Shown: in pieces, positions 25,445 through 34,044 of the stretch
Layout: each line of letters opens with the position of its first letter
How positions within the stretch are numbered: position 1 is the first letter of the stretch
Assembly: GCF_017874615.1 (NCBI RefSeq)
Contig: NZ_JAGIKV010000013.1
Location: forward strand, 124,001-188,000
DNA length: 64,000 nt
Origin: Paenibacillus xylanexedens
GTDB lineage: Bacteria; Bacillota; Bacilli; Paenibacillales; Paenibacillaceae
Direction of reading: 5' to 3'
Made by a program: the position numbers and the translations under genes
Notes under the pieces: model-generated
Told to the model about the DNA's origin: nothing
The model's database searches: none
What the model saw: only the letters and a program-made list of their open reading frames with translations

Positions 25445-26401
25445 ATTTATTGACCCTCCGTGTTTATATTGATAATGATTATCACCATCAGTATAAACAT
25501 ACCTTCCACTTCCACCTCTGAAAATGTCATTTCGCGCCACACCTGATGTCAGATCAGGCCAATATAGGGGTGCTGAGGTCTTTTCTTTAAATTGCAAAGG
25601 AGAAAGACCTGTATGTTTCTTGAACATACGCCCCAAATAATATCCATCCGGATAACCGATTCCTACAGCGATCTCATCCAACGTGGCGTCCGTTTGCAGC
25701 AACATCTCCTTGGCTTTGAACAAACGAAACTGAATCAGATAATCGATGGGACTGGTTCCAGTCGACTGCTTGAACTTGCGTGACAAACTTCTTGGGCTGG
25801 TGCCAATCATTTCTGCCAAAACATGAAGTGTAAGTGGCTGGGTGTACGAAGACTCTACAATTTCAATGACTTTGCTGACCTGATCCAACATACTTGGATA
25901 ACGAGTGGATACACGAGGAATCTGTGATGAGACCTGTTCCACAAATGCATAGAACAAACTCTTGGCCTGAAAGTGCTGAATAGGGTTCTTTTGATCCCAC
26001 AAAAAGTGCATCTGTTTCAATTGCTCATATAGAATGGTTGGCATATCGGTGGTAAAGCCATAGTTCATTTGGAACGGATTGATACGCTCCATTAACCTTC
26101 CCAGATCGTTTCTCCCTCCACTAGGAAGGTTTGCTTTGTACATCAAGTAATATAGGCGCAATCCGGATTCGCCTGCTCGAATCATCAACTTACTCCCTTT
26201 TCCCCCATGAAAAATATAAAAGCGACTCACTTCATATGTTTGATTGTCAATCGTCACTCCAGCATCACCCTGAATGGTGAGTACAAAGGTACTTGTCGGA
26301 AATTTGTATTTCATCTCTTCATATGCCTCTAATTCCATGTAACGGATATCTGTTATACTCACCGCAGCATAGTTCCAGAGGATATAATAATCATTCCACA
26401 T
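24440..26401 (-). CDS. Composite ORF B: AraC-family regulator read in frame into a siderophore-binding lipoprotein
   Basis: 653 residues, same plan as ORF A and clearly its paralogue. A cupin-like sensor (1-150) is followed by AraC helix-turn-helix motifs (LHVLAEMIGTSPRSLSRKFK, LDEIAVGIGYPDGYYLGRMF). The linker ends in DNHYQYKHGGSIN; Met320 begins the lipoprotein (LLLSAC, Cys343) and the binding domain follows (SLIALGIKPVGTPEMNLKN, VLELEPDLIVTGNP). Both ORFs put the lipid Cys at residue 343. Similarity is high in the helix-turn-helix and junction and lower in the cupin and binding domains, as if each copy serves a different siderophore. Confidence 0.85.
   Translation of the reverse strand: MWNDYYILWNYAAVSITDIRYMELEAYEEMKYKFPTSTFVLTIQGDAGVTIDNQTYEVSRFYIFHGGKGSKLMIRAGESGLRLYYLMYKANLPSGGRNDLGRLMERINPFQMNYGFTTDMPTILYEQLKQMHFLWDQKNPIQHFQAKSLFYAFVEQVSSQIPRVSTRYPSMLDQVSKVIEIVESSYTQPLTLHVLAEMIGTSPRSLSRKFKQSTGTSPIDYLIQFRLFKAKEMLLQTDATLDEIAVGIGYPDGYYLGRMFKKHTGLSPLQFKEKTSAPLYWPDLTSGVARNDIFRGGSGRYVYTDGDNHYQYKHGGSINMNRQTRTGMLLSILLSLTLLLSACSTGVASNSSGDASGSKSTSSSTNTVTAENQSKSSEPRTVSTVKGDITIPAEPKRIVVDLYLGSLIALGIKPVGTPEMNLKNPYFIKSLEGVQNIGEYETISLEKVLELEPDLIVTGNPDLFDSFSKIAPTLVVPYGELKNTHEEIAYFGEVLNKEKESEAWLADYDARIADAKKRVGEAIDPTAEVSVMQFYDKGPLAFGDNFGRGGQAVYSALGLNAPADKKEILMKDQLVEVSSEAIPEFAGDYIILTADNLTLEELKSKPVWSSLDAVKNDRVFIWSRDRSWYFDPIATLDQTEELAAWFTKISGQK
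25470..25490 (-). promoter_or_regulatory. Fur box inside the coding sequence of composite ORF B
   Basis: The core TGATAATGATTATCA is a perfect 7-1-7 palindrome. Outer arms TGTTTATA / TATAAACA extend the symmetry to about 39 bases (25461-25499). It lies 26 bases before the internal ATG. In frame it encodes DNHYQY. Confidence 0.88.
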
Positions 26402-26455
26402 TTTGCTAACCCATCTCCGTCTACATAGATTGTGTCTGAACTTCCACTCGCTTAT

Positions 26456-26480
26456 TGATAACCATTATCAATTATTATGA
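26456..26480 (-). promoter_or_regulatory. Fur box upstream of composite ORF B
   Basis: TGATAACCATTATCA matches the 7-1-7 consensus except one base, and a second overlapping half (ATTATTATGA) follows. It lies about 55 bases before the ORF B ATG, on the side shared with the divergent FlxA-like gene. Confidence 0.78.
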
Positions 26481-26607
26481 TGAAGTACGCAATACAACCG
26501 GTTTAAATGAATCCATTGCGATGAAACAAGAGCTATTCAAATCCTTCTCTTAACATCCGATATATGTAAATAGAACCATGATAAAGCGGAGAAGGAGAAC
26601 AGAGGAT

Positions 26608-27420
26608 ATGAATTCAATCTCATCTGCAACCAAAAGCAGTTTCACTCCCGGGAATCAAGTCTCCAATCGGGATAAAGAAATTCAGGGACTCATGCAGCAG
26701 AAGATCCGGCTCAATGAAGAAATGCAAGGTGTAAAAACCAATGACGAGTTGGATACCAAAACCAAAGCTCAGCGAATCAAATCCCTAACAAGCTCTATTT
26801 CCCAGATCGACAGCCAGATTGCCCAAATTAAAGCTGAAGAATTGCAAGAAAAGAACAAATTAAGACAGCCCGAAAAGGCTCAACAGCAACAACCCAAACC
26901 AACCGACGAGGTACAAGCCCCTTCACTCGATCATCTGATCAAGCATAGTCAGACTTATGATCAATTGGGTAAGCTCGTCGGTTTGCGTGATCGCATGCAG
27001 GGCTCCATTCAGACCACCGAAGGAGAAACCCGCTTTGACCGACTTGTTCTCGAGATCAATCCTCCCGCAAATGATCTCGATCTAGGCAAATCAATGATGC
27101 TGGAAAACTCAGAGCGCACTGTCTTTCAGGCAAAGCGAGAGGTTGTTCAGGACATCAACTCCCAGTTAAACAAGGTCAATCAGAAGATTGGGGAACTGGT
27201 GGAAGAGATCCATCAGCCCGCACCTAAAAAGGGAGTACAATCACCTATCTCTGCAACATCTGGAGAAGAAGATCAGGAAGTAAATGAAGGAAAGAAAACG
27301 GGAAGTAAGGAGCACCCATCAGATGGCGGAACCACAGATCAGGAATCAGGAAATGGTCCGCAAACTACGGCTTCTACCTCTCCTGCTGCTTCATATCCAT
27401 CCGTCGATATTCGAATCTGA
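26608..27420 (+). CDS. FlxA-like coiled-coil protein
   Basis: 270 residues. The N-terminal 80 residues form a coiled coil ([40 protein letters not shown]), the pattern of the FlxA-like family. A Gln/Pro-rich linker, a second helical part and a low-complexity Ser/Thr/Gly tail follow. No signal peptide. The ATG at 26608 has AAGGAG nine to ten bases upstream and is preferred to one ten codons earlier with no site. The role is unknown. It is divergent from composite ORF B. Confidence 0.7.
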   Translation: MNSISSATKSSFTPGNQVSNRDKEIQGLMQQKIRLNEEMQGVKTNDELDTKTKAQRIKSLTSSISQIDSQIAQIKAEELQEKNKLRQPEKAQQQQPKPTDEVQAPSLDHLIKHSQTYDQLGKLVGLRDRMQGSIQTTEGETRFDRLVLEINPPANDLDLGKSMMLENSERTVFQAKREVVQDINSQLNKVNQKIGELVEEIHQPAPKKGVQSPISATSGEEDQEVNEGKKTGSKEHPSDGGTTDQESGNGPQTTASTSPAASYPSVDIRI

Positions 27421-27518
27421 GTGCGCATTGATCAAACATAATTTTATGTATACATAATGAGCTTAAAGATTAAAGAGGCTCGTTTGCTACACAACCTTTG
27501 ACTCGCATCCAATGATAG

Positions 27519-27563
27519 AACCGCTATTACAGGTGACTAACTCCTGATAAATAGCGGTTTTTC
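27519..27563 (+). terminator. Terminator of the FlxA-like gene
   Basis: AACCGCTATT and AATAGCGGTT form the stem, with an inner AGG/CCT pairing, followed by TTTTTC; about 100 bases after the stop. Confidence 0.8.
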
Positions 27564-27570
27564 TGTATTT

Positions 27571-27680
27571 TAACGTTATGAGTATAGAGGCGAAGCCTCA
27601 GCTTCCGAAGAAGCTTTCTTACAGAAAGCTTTTAGACCCACATCTTCAGGTTCTCTCTGTCCTCTACGTTCTCGTAATTT
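27571..27680. repeat. Possible degenerate copy c of repeat family R1
   Basis: The right part, TTCAGGTTCTCTCTGTCCTC followed by TACGTTCTCGT, resembles TTCAGATTTTTTCTGTCCTC plus CCGTTATCGT in copy a. TTATGAGTATAGAGG and CCTCTACGTTCTCGTAA form a loose inverted repeat. An inner AAGCTTTC/GAAAGCTT hairpin is private to this copy. The relation is suggestive only. Confidence 0.4.
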
Positions 27681-27685
27681 TATTT

Positions 27686-28642
27686 CTAGCACGGAGTAGT
27701 AGCGGTATCATTTGCACAGATGATACTTCCAGCAATCGCTTTACAACCTTTTTTGATGCGTGTGGCCTCATCAATAATCTGATCTATGTTTTCATATTTC
27801 CGCTTGCTATTGGTTACAACGGCGATGGATACCGACACAAGAGGAATGGGCCGATTTAGCCCGGAACGTCCTTCCCCCAGAACATATTGATTATGCCAAT
27901 CATGTTCGTTGTAGAATGTCTTTTTCATTTCCTCAAAACCTGAGATGACTTCCTCACTAATATATTTGTAATCATGGTGATTCAGGATTGTAATGAAATC
28001 ATCACCACCGATATGTCCAAGAAAAGCTTCAGGGGGAACAAATAGCTTGCGAAGCAAGTTAGCTGTCGCCTGAATAAGCTGATCCCCCATTTTGAAGCCG
28101 TAGCTATCATTGTAGGATTTGAATTGATCGAGATCAACGTACAGTACGCTAAAATGGTCCATCTGAAGAGCCTGAGACAACCTTTCATCTATGATATGAT
28201 TACCTGGAAGACCAGTCAGCGGGTTCATAAAAATCGCCATTTCAGCCCGTACATCAGCAACAGCGAGTAGCAAACGCCGAATACTCACAGCTCCAAAGAA
28301 ACTTTCCCCTGACGTGACCAACACAAGATCATATATTTCCCCTTCATCTCGGTCCATGGCTAGAACACTGACATCTGTAATCTGTTCCGAATAATCCACG
28401 ACCAGTGCCTGCGTGTTCATCACCAGTTCTACAGGACGTCCCATATACAGATTATAGCCATACTGGGTGCCAATCTGCTGAAAGAATCGGGGCCGCATCA
28501 TCAATGACACCCCCTTCTCCCTCATAACAGCTATACCTTCCAGACTAGGATTGGACTTGAAAAGATGATAGACGATATCACATTTTGTATCAGATTGTAC
28601 TACAGGAATTGGTTCAGCAATCTCCCCTATTTGCGTAAACAT
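27686..28642 (-). CDS. GGDEF-domain protein (probable diguanylate cyclase)
   Basis: 318 residues. Residues 1-130 look like two CBS-type sensor modules (CDIVYHLFKSNPSLEGIAVM, PVELVMNTQALVVDYSEQITDVSVLAM). The GGDEF domain follows: NPLTGLPGNHIIDERL, VLYVDLDQFKSYNDSYGF, then HIGGDDF at about 212-216. The Asp-Asp signature is an accepted active variant (GG[DE][DE]F), so c-di-GMP synthesis is likely. No inhibitory RxxD site was noticed upstream of the signature. GAGGAG precedes the ATG. Confidence 0.85.
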   Translation of the reverse strand: MFTQIGEIAEPIPVVQSDTKCDIVYHLFKSNPSLEGIAVMREKGVSLMMRPRFFQQIGTQYGYNLYMGRPVELVMNTQALVVDYSEQITDVSVLAMDRDEGEIYDLVLVTSGESFFGAVSIRRLLLAVADVRAEMAIFMNPLTGLPGNHIIDERLSQALQMDHFSVLYVDLDQFKSYNDSYGFKMGDQLIQATANLLRKLFVPPEAFLGHIGGDDFITILNHHDYKYISEEVISGFEEMKKTFYNEHDWHNQYVLGEGRSGLNRPIPLVSVSIAVVTNSKRKYENIDQIIDEATRIKKGCKAIAGSIICANDTATTPC

Positions 28643-29063
28643 ACTATTCTACTCCTCTGTTCGTTGCATCTTATCCGAACTTTTCAAATATATATGTAGG
28701 TCTTTGTCAATGGTCACATCGTACCACTTTCTACTTGAAAAAGCGTTAACTGAGGGTAAAAGTTTATGAAATATTTCTTTTCTGAATTTTGCTATAGGGA
28801 GCTTTCTTTATTACGTAATCTCAAATTTCAAAATCAATCATGCAAAACTAAATTCCATCATCATGATCTGTATTATTTCGTTATGCAAAAATACCGTCAA
28901 TTACTGGATATCTAATCCAATAAATGACGGTATTCGTTGGCATATATTACAGAAGTTTATCGGCATGAAATGAACGAATTCAGATATAGGACCCAAAAAT
29001 CCATTTGGCTAGAATCTAATCTGAATTCAAACTATACTTGCCAGCTCACTACTCCTGACCCTT
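28643..29063. other. Gap between spo0A and the GGDEF gene
   Basis: 421 bases of AT-rich DNA without a credible ORF. It holds the spo0A terminator (28887-28934) and a 10-bp inverted repeat GAATTCAGAT / ATCTGAATTC at 28976-28985 and 29019-29028, just after spo0A. Nothing else could be supported. Confidence 0.6.
28887..28934 (-). terminator. Probable spo0A terminator
   Basis: Minus strand: AATACCGTCA and TGACGGTATT form the stem, followed by TTTTTG. It lies about 130 bases after the spo0A stop. Confidence 0.7.
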
Positions 29064-29870
29064 TCAGCTTACCTTATGCTCAATTCTCAGCTTGTCAGCA
29101 ACCATCGCGATGAACTCGCTATTTGTTGGTTTCGACTTGCTGATGTTGATCGTGTAGCCAAACAAGTGGCTGATGCTGTCGATGTTACCGCGAGTCCATG
29201 CCACTTCAATGGCATGGCGGATGGCACGTTCGACGCGGGACGGCGTGGTTTTGAATTTTTCGGCAATCGCTGGATACAGTGTTTTGGTGATGGCACCTAA
29301 AATTTCGATATTGTTATATACCATCGTAATCGCTTCGCGCAAATACTGATATCCTTTAATATGCGCAGGAACACCGATTTCATGTATGATGGACGTAATA
29401 TTTGCATCCAGATTTTTGTGTTTGCCCATTGGCACAACATTGGATTTCATGAACATGGATGATCCGCTGCTTGTGGACATCGCTGTCTGTGTTCCCACCA
29501 GTTGGCGCACACGATTCGCAAGCACTTCCATGTCAAACGGCTTGAGAATATAATAAGAAGCTCCGAGTTGCACGGCACGCTGTGTGATATTCTCTTGTCC
29601 GAATGCCGTAAGCATAATGACTTTAGGCTGTGGAGACAGGTTCAGGTCGCGCAAGCGCTCAAGCACGCCCAGTCCGTCCAGGTGAGGCATGATAATATCC
29701 AGAATCAATACATCCGGCACATCCCGAGTTTGCTCCAGCAATTGCAGTACTTCTTCTCCATTGTATGCAATACCGGTTACTTCCATATCTTCCTGTTCAG
29801 ATATATATTCGGCAAGCAAATTCGTAAATTCACGATTATCATCGGCCAGCAATACCTCAATTTTTTGCAA
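29064..29870 (-). CDS. spo0A: Sporulation response regulator Spo0A
   Basis: Master regulator of sporulation entry, 268 residues. The receiver domain has the acidic pair Asp10-Asp11, the phosphoacceptor Asp58 in [13 protein letters not shown] and Lys in YYILKPFD. The C-terminal DNA-binding domain is intact ([55 protein letters not shown]). The start is a TTG at 29868-29870, chosen because AAAGGAGG lies eight bases upstream; an ATG thirteen codons earlier has no site. Three 0A-box motifs lie upstream. Confidence 0.97.
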   Translation of the reverse strand: MQKIEVLLADDNREFTNLLAEYISEQEDMEVTGIAYNGEEVLQLLEQTRDVPDVLILDIIMPHLDGLGVLERLRDLNLSPQPKVIMLTAFGQENITQRAVQLGASYYILKPFDMEVLANRVRQLVGTQTAMSTSSGSSMFMKSNVVPMGKHKNLDANITSIIHEIGVPAHIKGYQYLREAITMVYNNIEILGAITKTLYPAIAEKFKTTPSRVERAIRHAIEVAWTRGNIDSISHLFGYTINISKSKPTNSEFIAMVADKLRIEHKVS

Positions 29871-29927
29871 AACGGTATCCTCCTTTAAATTAAACATCGT
29901 TTCGTACATTTCCTTACACGTTTAATT

Positions 29928-29960
29928 TTCGACACAGCAAGTTAAATTCCTCCTGTCGAA
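29928..29960 (-). promoter_or_regulatory. Pair of inverted 0A boxes and candidate sigma-H promoter of spo0A
   Basis: TTCGACA at 29928-29934 and TGTCGAA at 29954-29960 are exact 0A boxes in opposite orientation. Between and around them the minus strand has AGGAATT and, 14 bases on, GAAAATT, a fair sigma-H match. Autocontrol of spo0A by phosphorylated Spo0A is known in B. subtilis; here it is inferred. Confidence 0.6.
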
Positions 29961-30038
29961 AATTATTTTTCTTTATTTTTTTTTCTTGATCCTATATAAT
30001 AAATAATTTATTTCATTATCCGATATATTATGTTTGCT

Positions 30039-30045
30039 TTCGACA
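30039..30045 (-). promoter_or_regulatory. Third 0A box, next to the spoIVB terminator
   Basis: An exact TTCGACA, about 170 bases upstream of the spo0A start and directly beside the spoIVB terminator hairpin. A seven-base match can arise by chance, but three lie within 118 bases. Confidence 0.45.
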
Positions 30046-30086
30046 AAAAAGAACCTCAGGGCTGTTTAACCAGCCTTGAGGTTCTT
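30045..30086 (-). terminator. Terminator overlapping the end of spoIVB
   Basis: Minus strand: AAGAACCTCA and TGAGGTTCTT close a stem with an inner GGCTG/CAGCC, followed by six T. The spoIVB stop codon lies in the loop. Confidence 0.85.
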
Positions 30087-31394
30087 ATCGTTTTCCTTTT
30101 TCATCATAACGCCAGCATCTTGTAACATCCATTCAATGAAGCAACCGTAACCCGATTTTGGATCATTCACGAATACATGAGTAACTGCACCGATCAACTT
30201 ACCATTTTGTACAATGGGGCTGCCACTCATCCCTTGAACGATACCTCCGGTCTTATCCAGCAGTTTCGGGTCCGTGATTCGAAGCACCAGACCTTTTGTT
30301 GCTGGTTCAGTTTGATCTGCCACATGAACAATGTCAATGGAGAAGCGTTCAACTTGTTGACCGTCAACCACGGTAAGTATTTCGGCCGGTCCTTCTTTGA
30401 CTTCATGAGAAAAAGCGACGGGAATACCTTTCGAATACAGACTGTGCTCAGGATTTCCGGACATTTTACCAAAGATACCAAAAGCCGTATTACGTTCAAT
30501 ATTGCCCAAAATTTTGCTTTCCTTGAGGAAATGAGCACGTTTTTCACCCGGATCACCGGTTTCACTTTTAGAAATGGACGTCACATTCGACTGAACAATC
30601 TGACCACTACCCACAACAATAGATGTTTGTGTGTTCATATCTGTAATGACATGACCCAGCGCGCCGTATACGCCCTGATCGGGAGCATAGAAGGTAAGTG
30701 TGCCAACACCGGCTGCAGAATCACGAATGTACAATCCAAGCCTCCACGCTTGATCCTCGGAGTCATACGCCGGAGTTAATCGTGTCTTCACCGTTTCCTT
30801 ACCGCGTTTTAACACAACATCAATACCTTTTTTACTTTTCCCTGCAAGTTCAACGGCTTCAGAGACACCTGCTACGCCATCCAGACGTTTTCCATCCATA
30901 TGCGTAATCAGATCTCCGAGCTTAATGCCCGCTGTTTCTCCGGGCGATACACGCTCATCCTGACCGGAACGGACCAGATGATGTCCAACCACCAGAATGC
31001 CTGCCGATTTAACTTTGACGCCAATCGTTTGTCCCCCGGGTACAACACGCAAATCCGGTATCACATTCACATGGACTGTTTTGACCGGAATTTTACCCCA
31101 CAACTTTAACGTTAATTTCGCATGTCCCGTCTGTTGAGGGTGAAGATGCAAAGGTTGTTGCCTGGTAACATGCATCGCTGCCTGATCATCCAAACCAACA
31201 ATATCTGGTCGATCTACAACGGCGCTTGAAACAGCAGGTACAGCGAGCCGGACATCCGCTTGCCTGCCAGCAAACACTTGCAATTCATCCGGCAGTGAAG
31301 CATAACTTTGCACAGGCTGAATGGCCTGGCTAATCACACAAAGAAAGAAGGCAAATAAAAGACCTAGCAATTTCTTCCTGAGGGGGGAATTCAA
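30066..31394 (-). CDS. spoIVB: SpoIVB serine peptidase
   Basis: S55-family peptidase secreted from the forespore that starts the pro-sigma-K cleavage signal. 442 residues: an N-terminal membrane segment (LLGLLFAFFLCVISQAI), a PDZ domain (GILVVGHHLVRS, SPGETAGIKLGDLITHMDG) and the peptidase part with GALGHVITD (His) and TGGIVQGMSGSPIVQNGKLIGAVTHV (Ser). The start is a TTG with AAAGGGAG about twelve bases upstream. Placed between recN and spo0A as in Bacillus. A weak sigma-F-like pair (GTAATA, 15 bases, GGTTATCTT) lies upstream. Confidence 0.95.
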   Translation of the reverse strand: MNSPLRKKLLGLLFAFFLCVISQAIQPVQSYASLPDELQVFAGRQADVRLAVPAVSSAVVDRPDIVGLDDQAAMHVTRQQPLHLHPQQTGHAKLTLKLWGKIPVKTVHVNVIPDLRVVPGGQTIGVKVKSAGILVVGHHLVRSGQDERVSPGETAGIKLGDLITHMDGKRLDGVAGVSEAVELAGKSKKGIDVVLKRGKETVKTRLTPAYDSEDQAWRLGLYIRDSAAGVGTLTFYAPDQGVYGALGHVITDMNTQTSIVVGSGQIVQSNVTSISKSETGDPGEKRAHFLKESKILGNIERNTAFGIFGKMSGNPEHSLYSKGIPVAFSHEVKEGPAEILTVVDGQQVERFSIDIVHVADQTEPATKGLVLRITDPKLLDKTGGIVQGMSGSPIVQNGKLIGAVTHVFVNDPKSGYGCFIEWMLQDAGVMMKKENDKNLKAG

Positions 31395-31514
31395 TGGCTG
31401 TCACACTCCCTTTGCTTCTTTCGCTTGACGAAAGGTGGTCGCCAATTGCGTACCTATAAGATAACCTCGCCCCCAGGCTTTTATTACTGTCAATCATTAC
31501 GCCAGCCGTCCGTT

Positions 31515-33233
31515 TCACCCTTTTTTGGCTTCCGCCAAATTCAGCATTTCCTGTGCGTGATGCAGCGTTTTTTCTGTAATTTCCACGCCGCCCAGCATAC
31601 GTGCCAATTCCTTCACTCTGCCTTCGTCTGACAGCGATTCCACCTGCGTCATCGTCCGTCCATCGTAGACATGTTTCTCAATGAGATACTGATGATCTGC
31701 CATACAAGCTACTTGTGGTAAGTGAGTTATTGAGAAAACCTGACAAGTCGAAGACAAGCGGAACAGTTTTTCCGCAATGGATTGAGCTGCTCTACCGCTA
31801 ACTCCAGTATCAACTTCATCAAAAATCAACACAGGTATCCGGTCATGTCGCGCAAAGATACTCTTCATCGCCAGCATCATTCTCGACAGCTCACCACCTG
31901 AAGCAATCTTGCCAAGTGGTCGTAATGGCTCGCCCGGATTCGGTGAGATCAGGAATTCCGCATTGTCCGCACCATGACGATTCAGACGAATACGACGTCC
32001 ATTCCATTCAATGCCCTTTGGATCTTCGAAAGGAGTAATCTGAACACGCAATGTAGTCCGCTCCATTTGCAGATCCTTGAGCTCGCTTTCCACCTGTGCA
32101 GCTAGTTCCTCGGCGCATTGTTTACGAATCTTGCTGAGCTCTTCAGCAGACTCCATCACAAGGTTAAGCATTTTGTCACGTTCAGCTCGCAATTTCTCCA
32201 GCCGTTCGTCCTTGTTCTCCAGTTGGTCGGTTTCATGGCTAATCTGATCATAATAACTCAGAATAAGTTCAACACTGTCCCCGTATTTCCGTCTGAGGCC
32301 AGAAATCAGATTCAGCCTTTGCTCCACTTCTTCCAGCCTTGCCGGATTAAATTCAATCTTCTCCCGGTAATCCCTTAACTGAAATGTTGCATCTTCCAAT
32401 TGATAAAATGCGGATTGCAGCTGTTCTACGATTGGTTGCAGTCCTTTACTATCATATCCAGAGATGTCTTCAATTCTTGAAAGAGCAATGCTCACAGCTT
32501 CAAGTCCGCGTTGACCACTGAGCAGATCATATGCACCAGCAACACTGTCCATCATTTTCTCACTATGGGATAGTTTGACCCGTTCTTCCCCGAGTAATTC
32601 ATCCTCGCCTTGTGTAAGGCTTGCTGCTGCGATCTCCTCAAGCTGAAAGCGATACATGTCCAAGAGTTGATATGCCCGCTGACTGGACTCCTGAAGCGCA
32701 CGCAGTTCCTTTTCCGCCGTGATAAACTTGCTGTAGCGCTCCTGGTACTTCGCTTTGATCGGTCCGATGACTTCCGAGCCATAAGTATCGAGAAGCCCCA
32801 GATGGCTCTCTGCACGCAGCAAACTCTGATGTTCATGTTGTCCATGAATATTGATCAGCTTCTCGCCTACTTCCCGCAGCATGGTCAGATTGACCAATTG
32901 CCCATTAATGCGGGACGTACTTTTCCCCTGTGTGTTCAGTTCACGTCGAATGACCAGATGCTCTTCAGGCTCACAATGGATACCCAACTTCTCTAATGTC
33001 TGCCATACCGGATGACTCTGCTCCATCTCGAACAAGGCTTCCATCTCTGCCTTCTCACATCCGTAGCGGATCAGATCCGCTGAACTTCGTCCACCGGCAA
33101 TTAAGCCAAGCGCATCTATAATAATCGACTTACCTGCACCCGTTTCCCCTGAAAGTACATGGAATCCCGGGTGGAATACAACATCCACTTCTTCCACCAC
33201 AGCCAGATTACGAATCGATAACGTAACTAACAT
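31515..33233 (-). CDS. recN: DNA repair protein RecN
   Basis: SMC-like ATPase of double-strand-break repair, 572 residues. Walker A is in LSGETGAGKSIIIDALGLIAGG, the coiled-coil arms fill about 150-350, the signature is near LGKIASGGELSRMMLAMK, and Walker B is VLIFDEVDTGVSGRAAQSIAEKL. The ATG at 33231-33233 has GGAGG about ten bases upstream; a GTG four codons earlier lies too close to that site. It follows argR on the same strand with an R2 repeat between them. Confidence 0.96.
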   Translation of the reverse strand: MLVTLSIRNLAVVEEVDVVFHPGFHVLSGETGAGKSIIIDALGLIAGGRSSADLIRYGCEKAEMEALFEMEQSHPVWQTLEKLGIHCEPEEHLVIRRELNTQGKSTSRINGQLVNLTMLREVGEKLINIHGQHEHQSLLRAESHLGLLDTYGSEVIGPIKAKYQERYSKFITAEKELRALQESSQRAYQLLDMYRFQLEEIAAASLTQGEDELLGEERVKLSHSEKMMDSVAGAYDLLSGQRGLEAVSIALSRIEDISGYDSKGLQPIVEQLQSAFYQLEDATFQLRDYREKIEFNPARLEEVEQRLNLISGLRRKYGDSVELILSYYDQISHETDQLENKDERLEKLRAERDKMLNLVMESAEELSKIRKQCAEELAAQVESELKDLQMERTTLRVQITPFEDPKGIEWNGRRIRLNRHGADNAEFLISPNPGEPLRPLGKIASGGELSRMMLAMKSIFARHDRIPVLIFDEVDTGVSGRAAQSIAEKLFRLSSTCQVFSITHLPQVACMADHQYLIEKHVYDGRTMTQVESLSDEGRVKELARMLGGVEITEKTLHHAQEMLNLAEAKKG

Positions 33234-33291
33234 CTGCAAAAACACCTCCGGATGACTAACTCAGATATTATGTTTTTGAACCATTGATTCA

Positions 33292-33510
33292 AGAGGTTGT
33301 TCAAAAAATCCGCTTTTGATTACGAAGGATGCCTTGTGGCATCATCAGCATCGAAGATGGAATTCAGCCGAAATAAGTGGGATGCTTACGAAGTATGTTT
33401 CCTTCGGAAACATTGCAGTTGCTCACGTAGTTTCCCTACGCTCCGCTACTCCATTTCTAGCTTCATCCCATCTTCTCGGTACTGAAAACCAATCTTTTTG
33501 AACACGCACT
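33292..33510. repeat. MITE-like repeat R2, full-length copy
   Basis: Begins AGAGGTTGTTCAAAAA and ends CTTTTTGAACACGCACT, imperfect terminal inverted repeats of about 30 bases. The first 39 and last 30 bases recur almost identically at 41084-41152, where the middle 150 bases are missing. No ORF of note. It fills the argR-recN gap, touching the argR stop codon. Confidence 0.85.
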
Positions 33511-33960
33511 TTAAGCAATGTAACCCATGATCCGCTCAATAACGGTCACACTGTTACCTTCTGTCCGGCAGATAATCAGAATGGTGTCATCTCCACAGAT
33601 CGTGCCCATGACTTCATTCCACTCAATATTATCAAGCAAAGCTGCAATGGAGTTCGCTGTTCCCGGCAAACATTTCATTACAACCAGATTGTTTGTGTGA
33701 TCAATGTGCAAGAAGTTGTCAACGAGTGCACGCTTCAACTTTTGAATCGGATTATATCGTTGATCTGTCGGTAAAGAGTACTTGTATCTCCCGTCATCCA
33801 TCGGAATCTTGATTAACAGAAGTTCCTTGATATCCCGGGATACCGTCGCCTGAGTCACCTGAAAACCTGATTTGCGTAGTGCTTCAACCAGATCATCCTG
33901 GGTCTCAATTTCATTTTGACTAATGATTTCACGAATCTTGATGTGCCTTTGTCCTTTCAT
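33511..33960 (-). CDS. argR: Arginine repressor ArgR/AhrC
   Basis: Arginine-responsive regulator of 149 residues: a winged-helix N-terminal domain ([38 protein letters not shown]) and a C-terminal hexamerization and arginine-binding domain with [20 protein letters not shown] and the [12 protein letters not shown] segment holding the Asp pair that contacts arginine. GGAGG precedes the ATG. It lies upstream of recN, the usual order in Firmicutes. Confidence 0.96.
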   Translation of the reverse strand: MKGQRHIKIREIISQNEIETQDDLVEALRKSGFQVTQATVSRDIKELLLIKIPMDDGRYKYSLPTDQRYNPIQKLKRALVDNFLHIDHTNNLVVMKCLPGTANSIAALLDNIEWNEVMGTICGDDTILIICRTEGNSVTVIERIMGYIA

Positions 33961-34044
33961 ATATGCCTCCAGTTAGATGTATTGCAATAAAGCAGCATTT
34001 GTAATTCGCCGCAGACTTTGCCCTGCAATGTTCATTCTTTTATA

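Noticed and set aside
22271..26401. Sequencing error joining AraC and lipoprotein genes
   Set aside because: The same open junction occurs independently in two paralogues with different codons around it, so a chance error in both is unlikely.
29064..29909. Longer spo0A form from the ATG at 29907-29909
   Set aside because: The strong AAAGGAGG lies inside this extension, eight bases before the TTG that gives the normal N-terminus.
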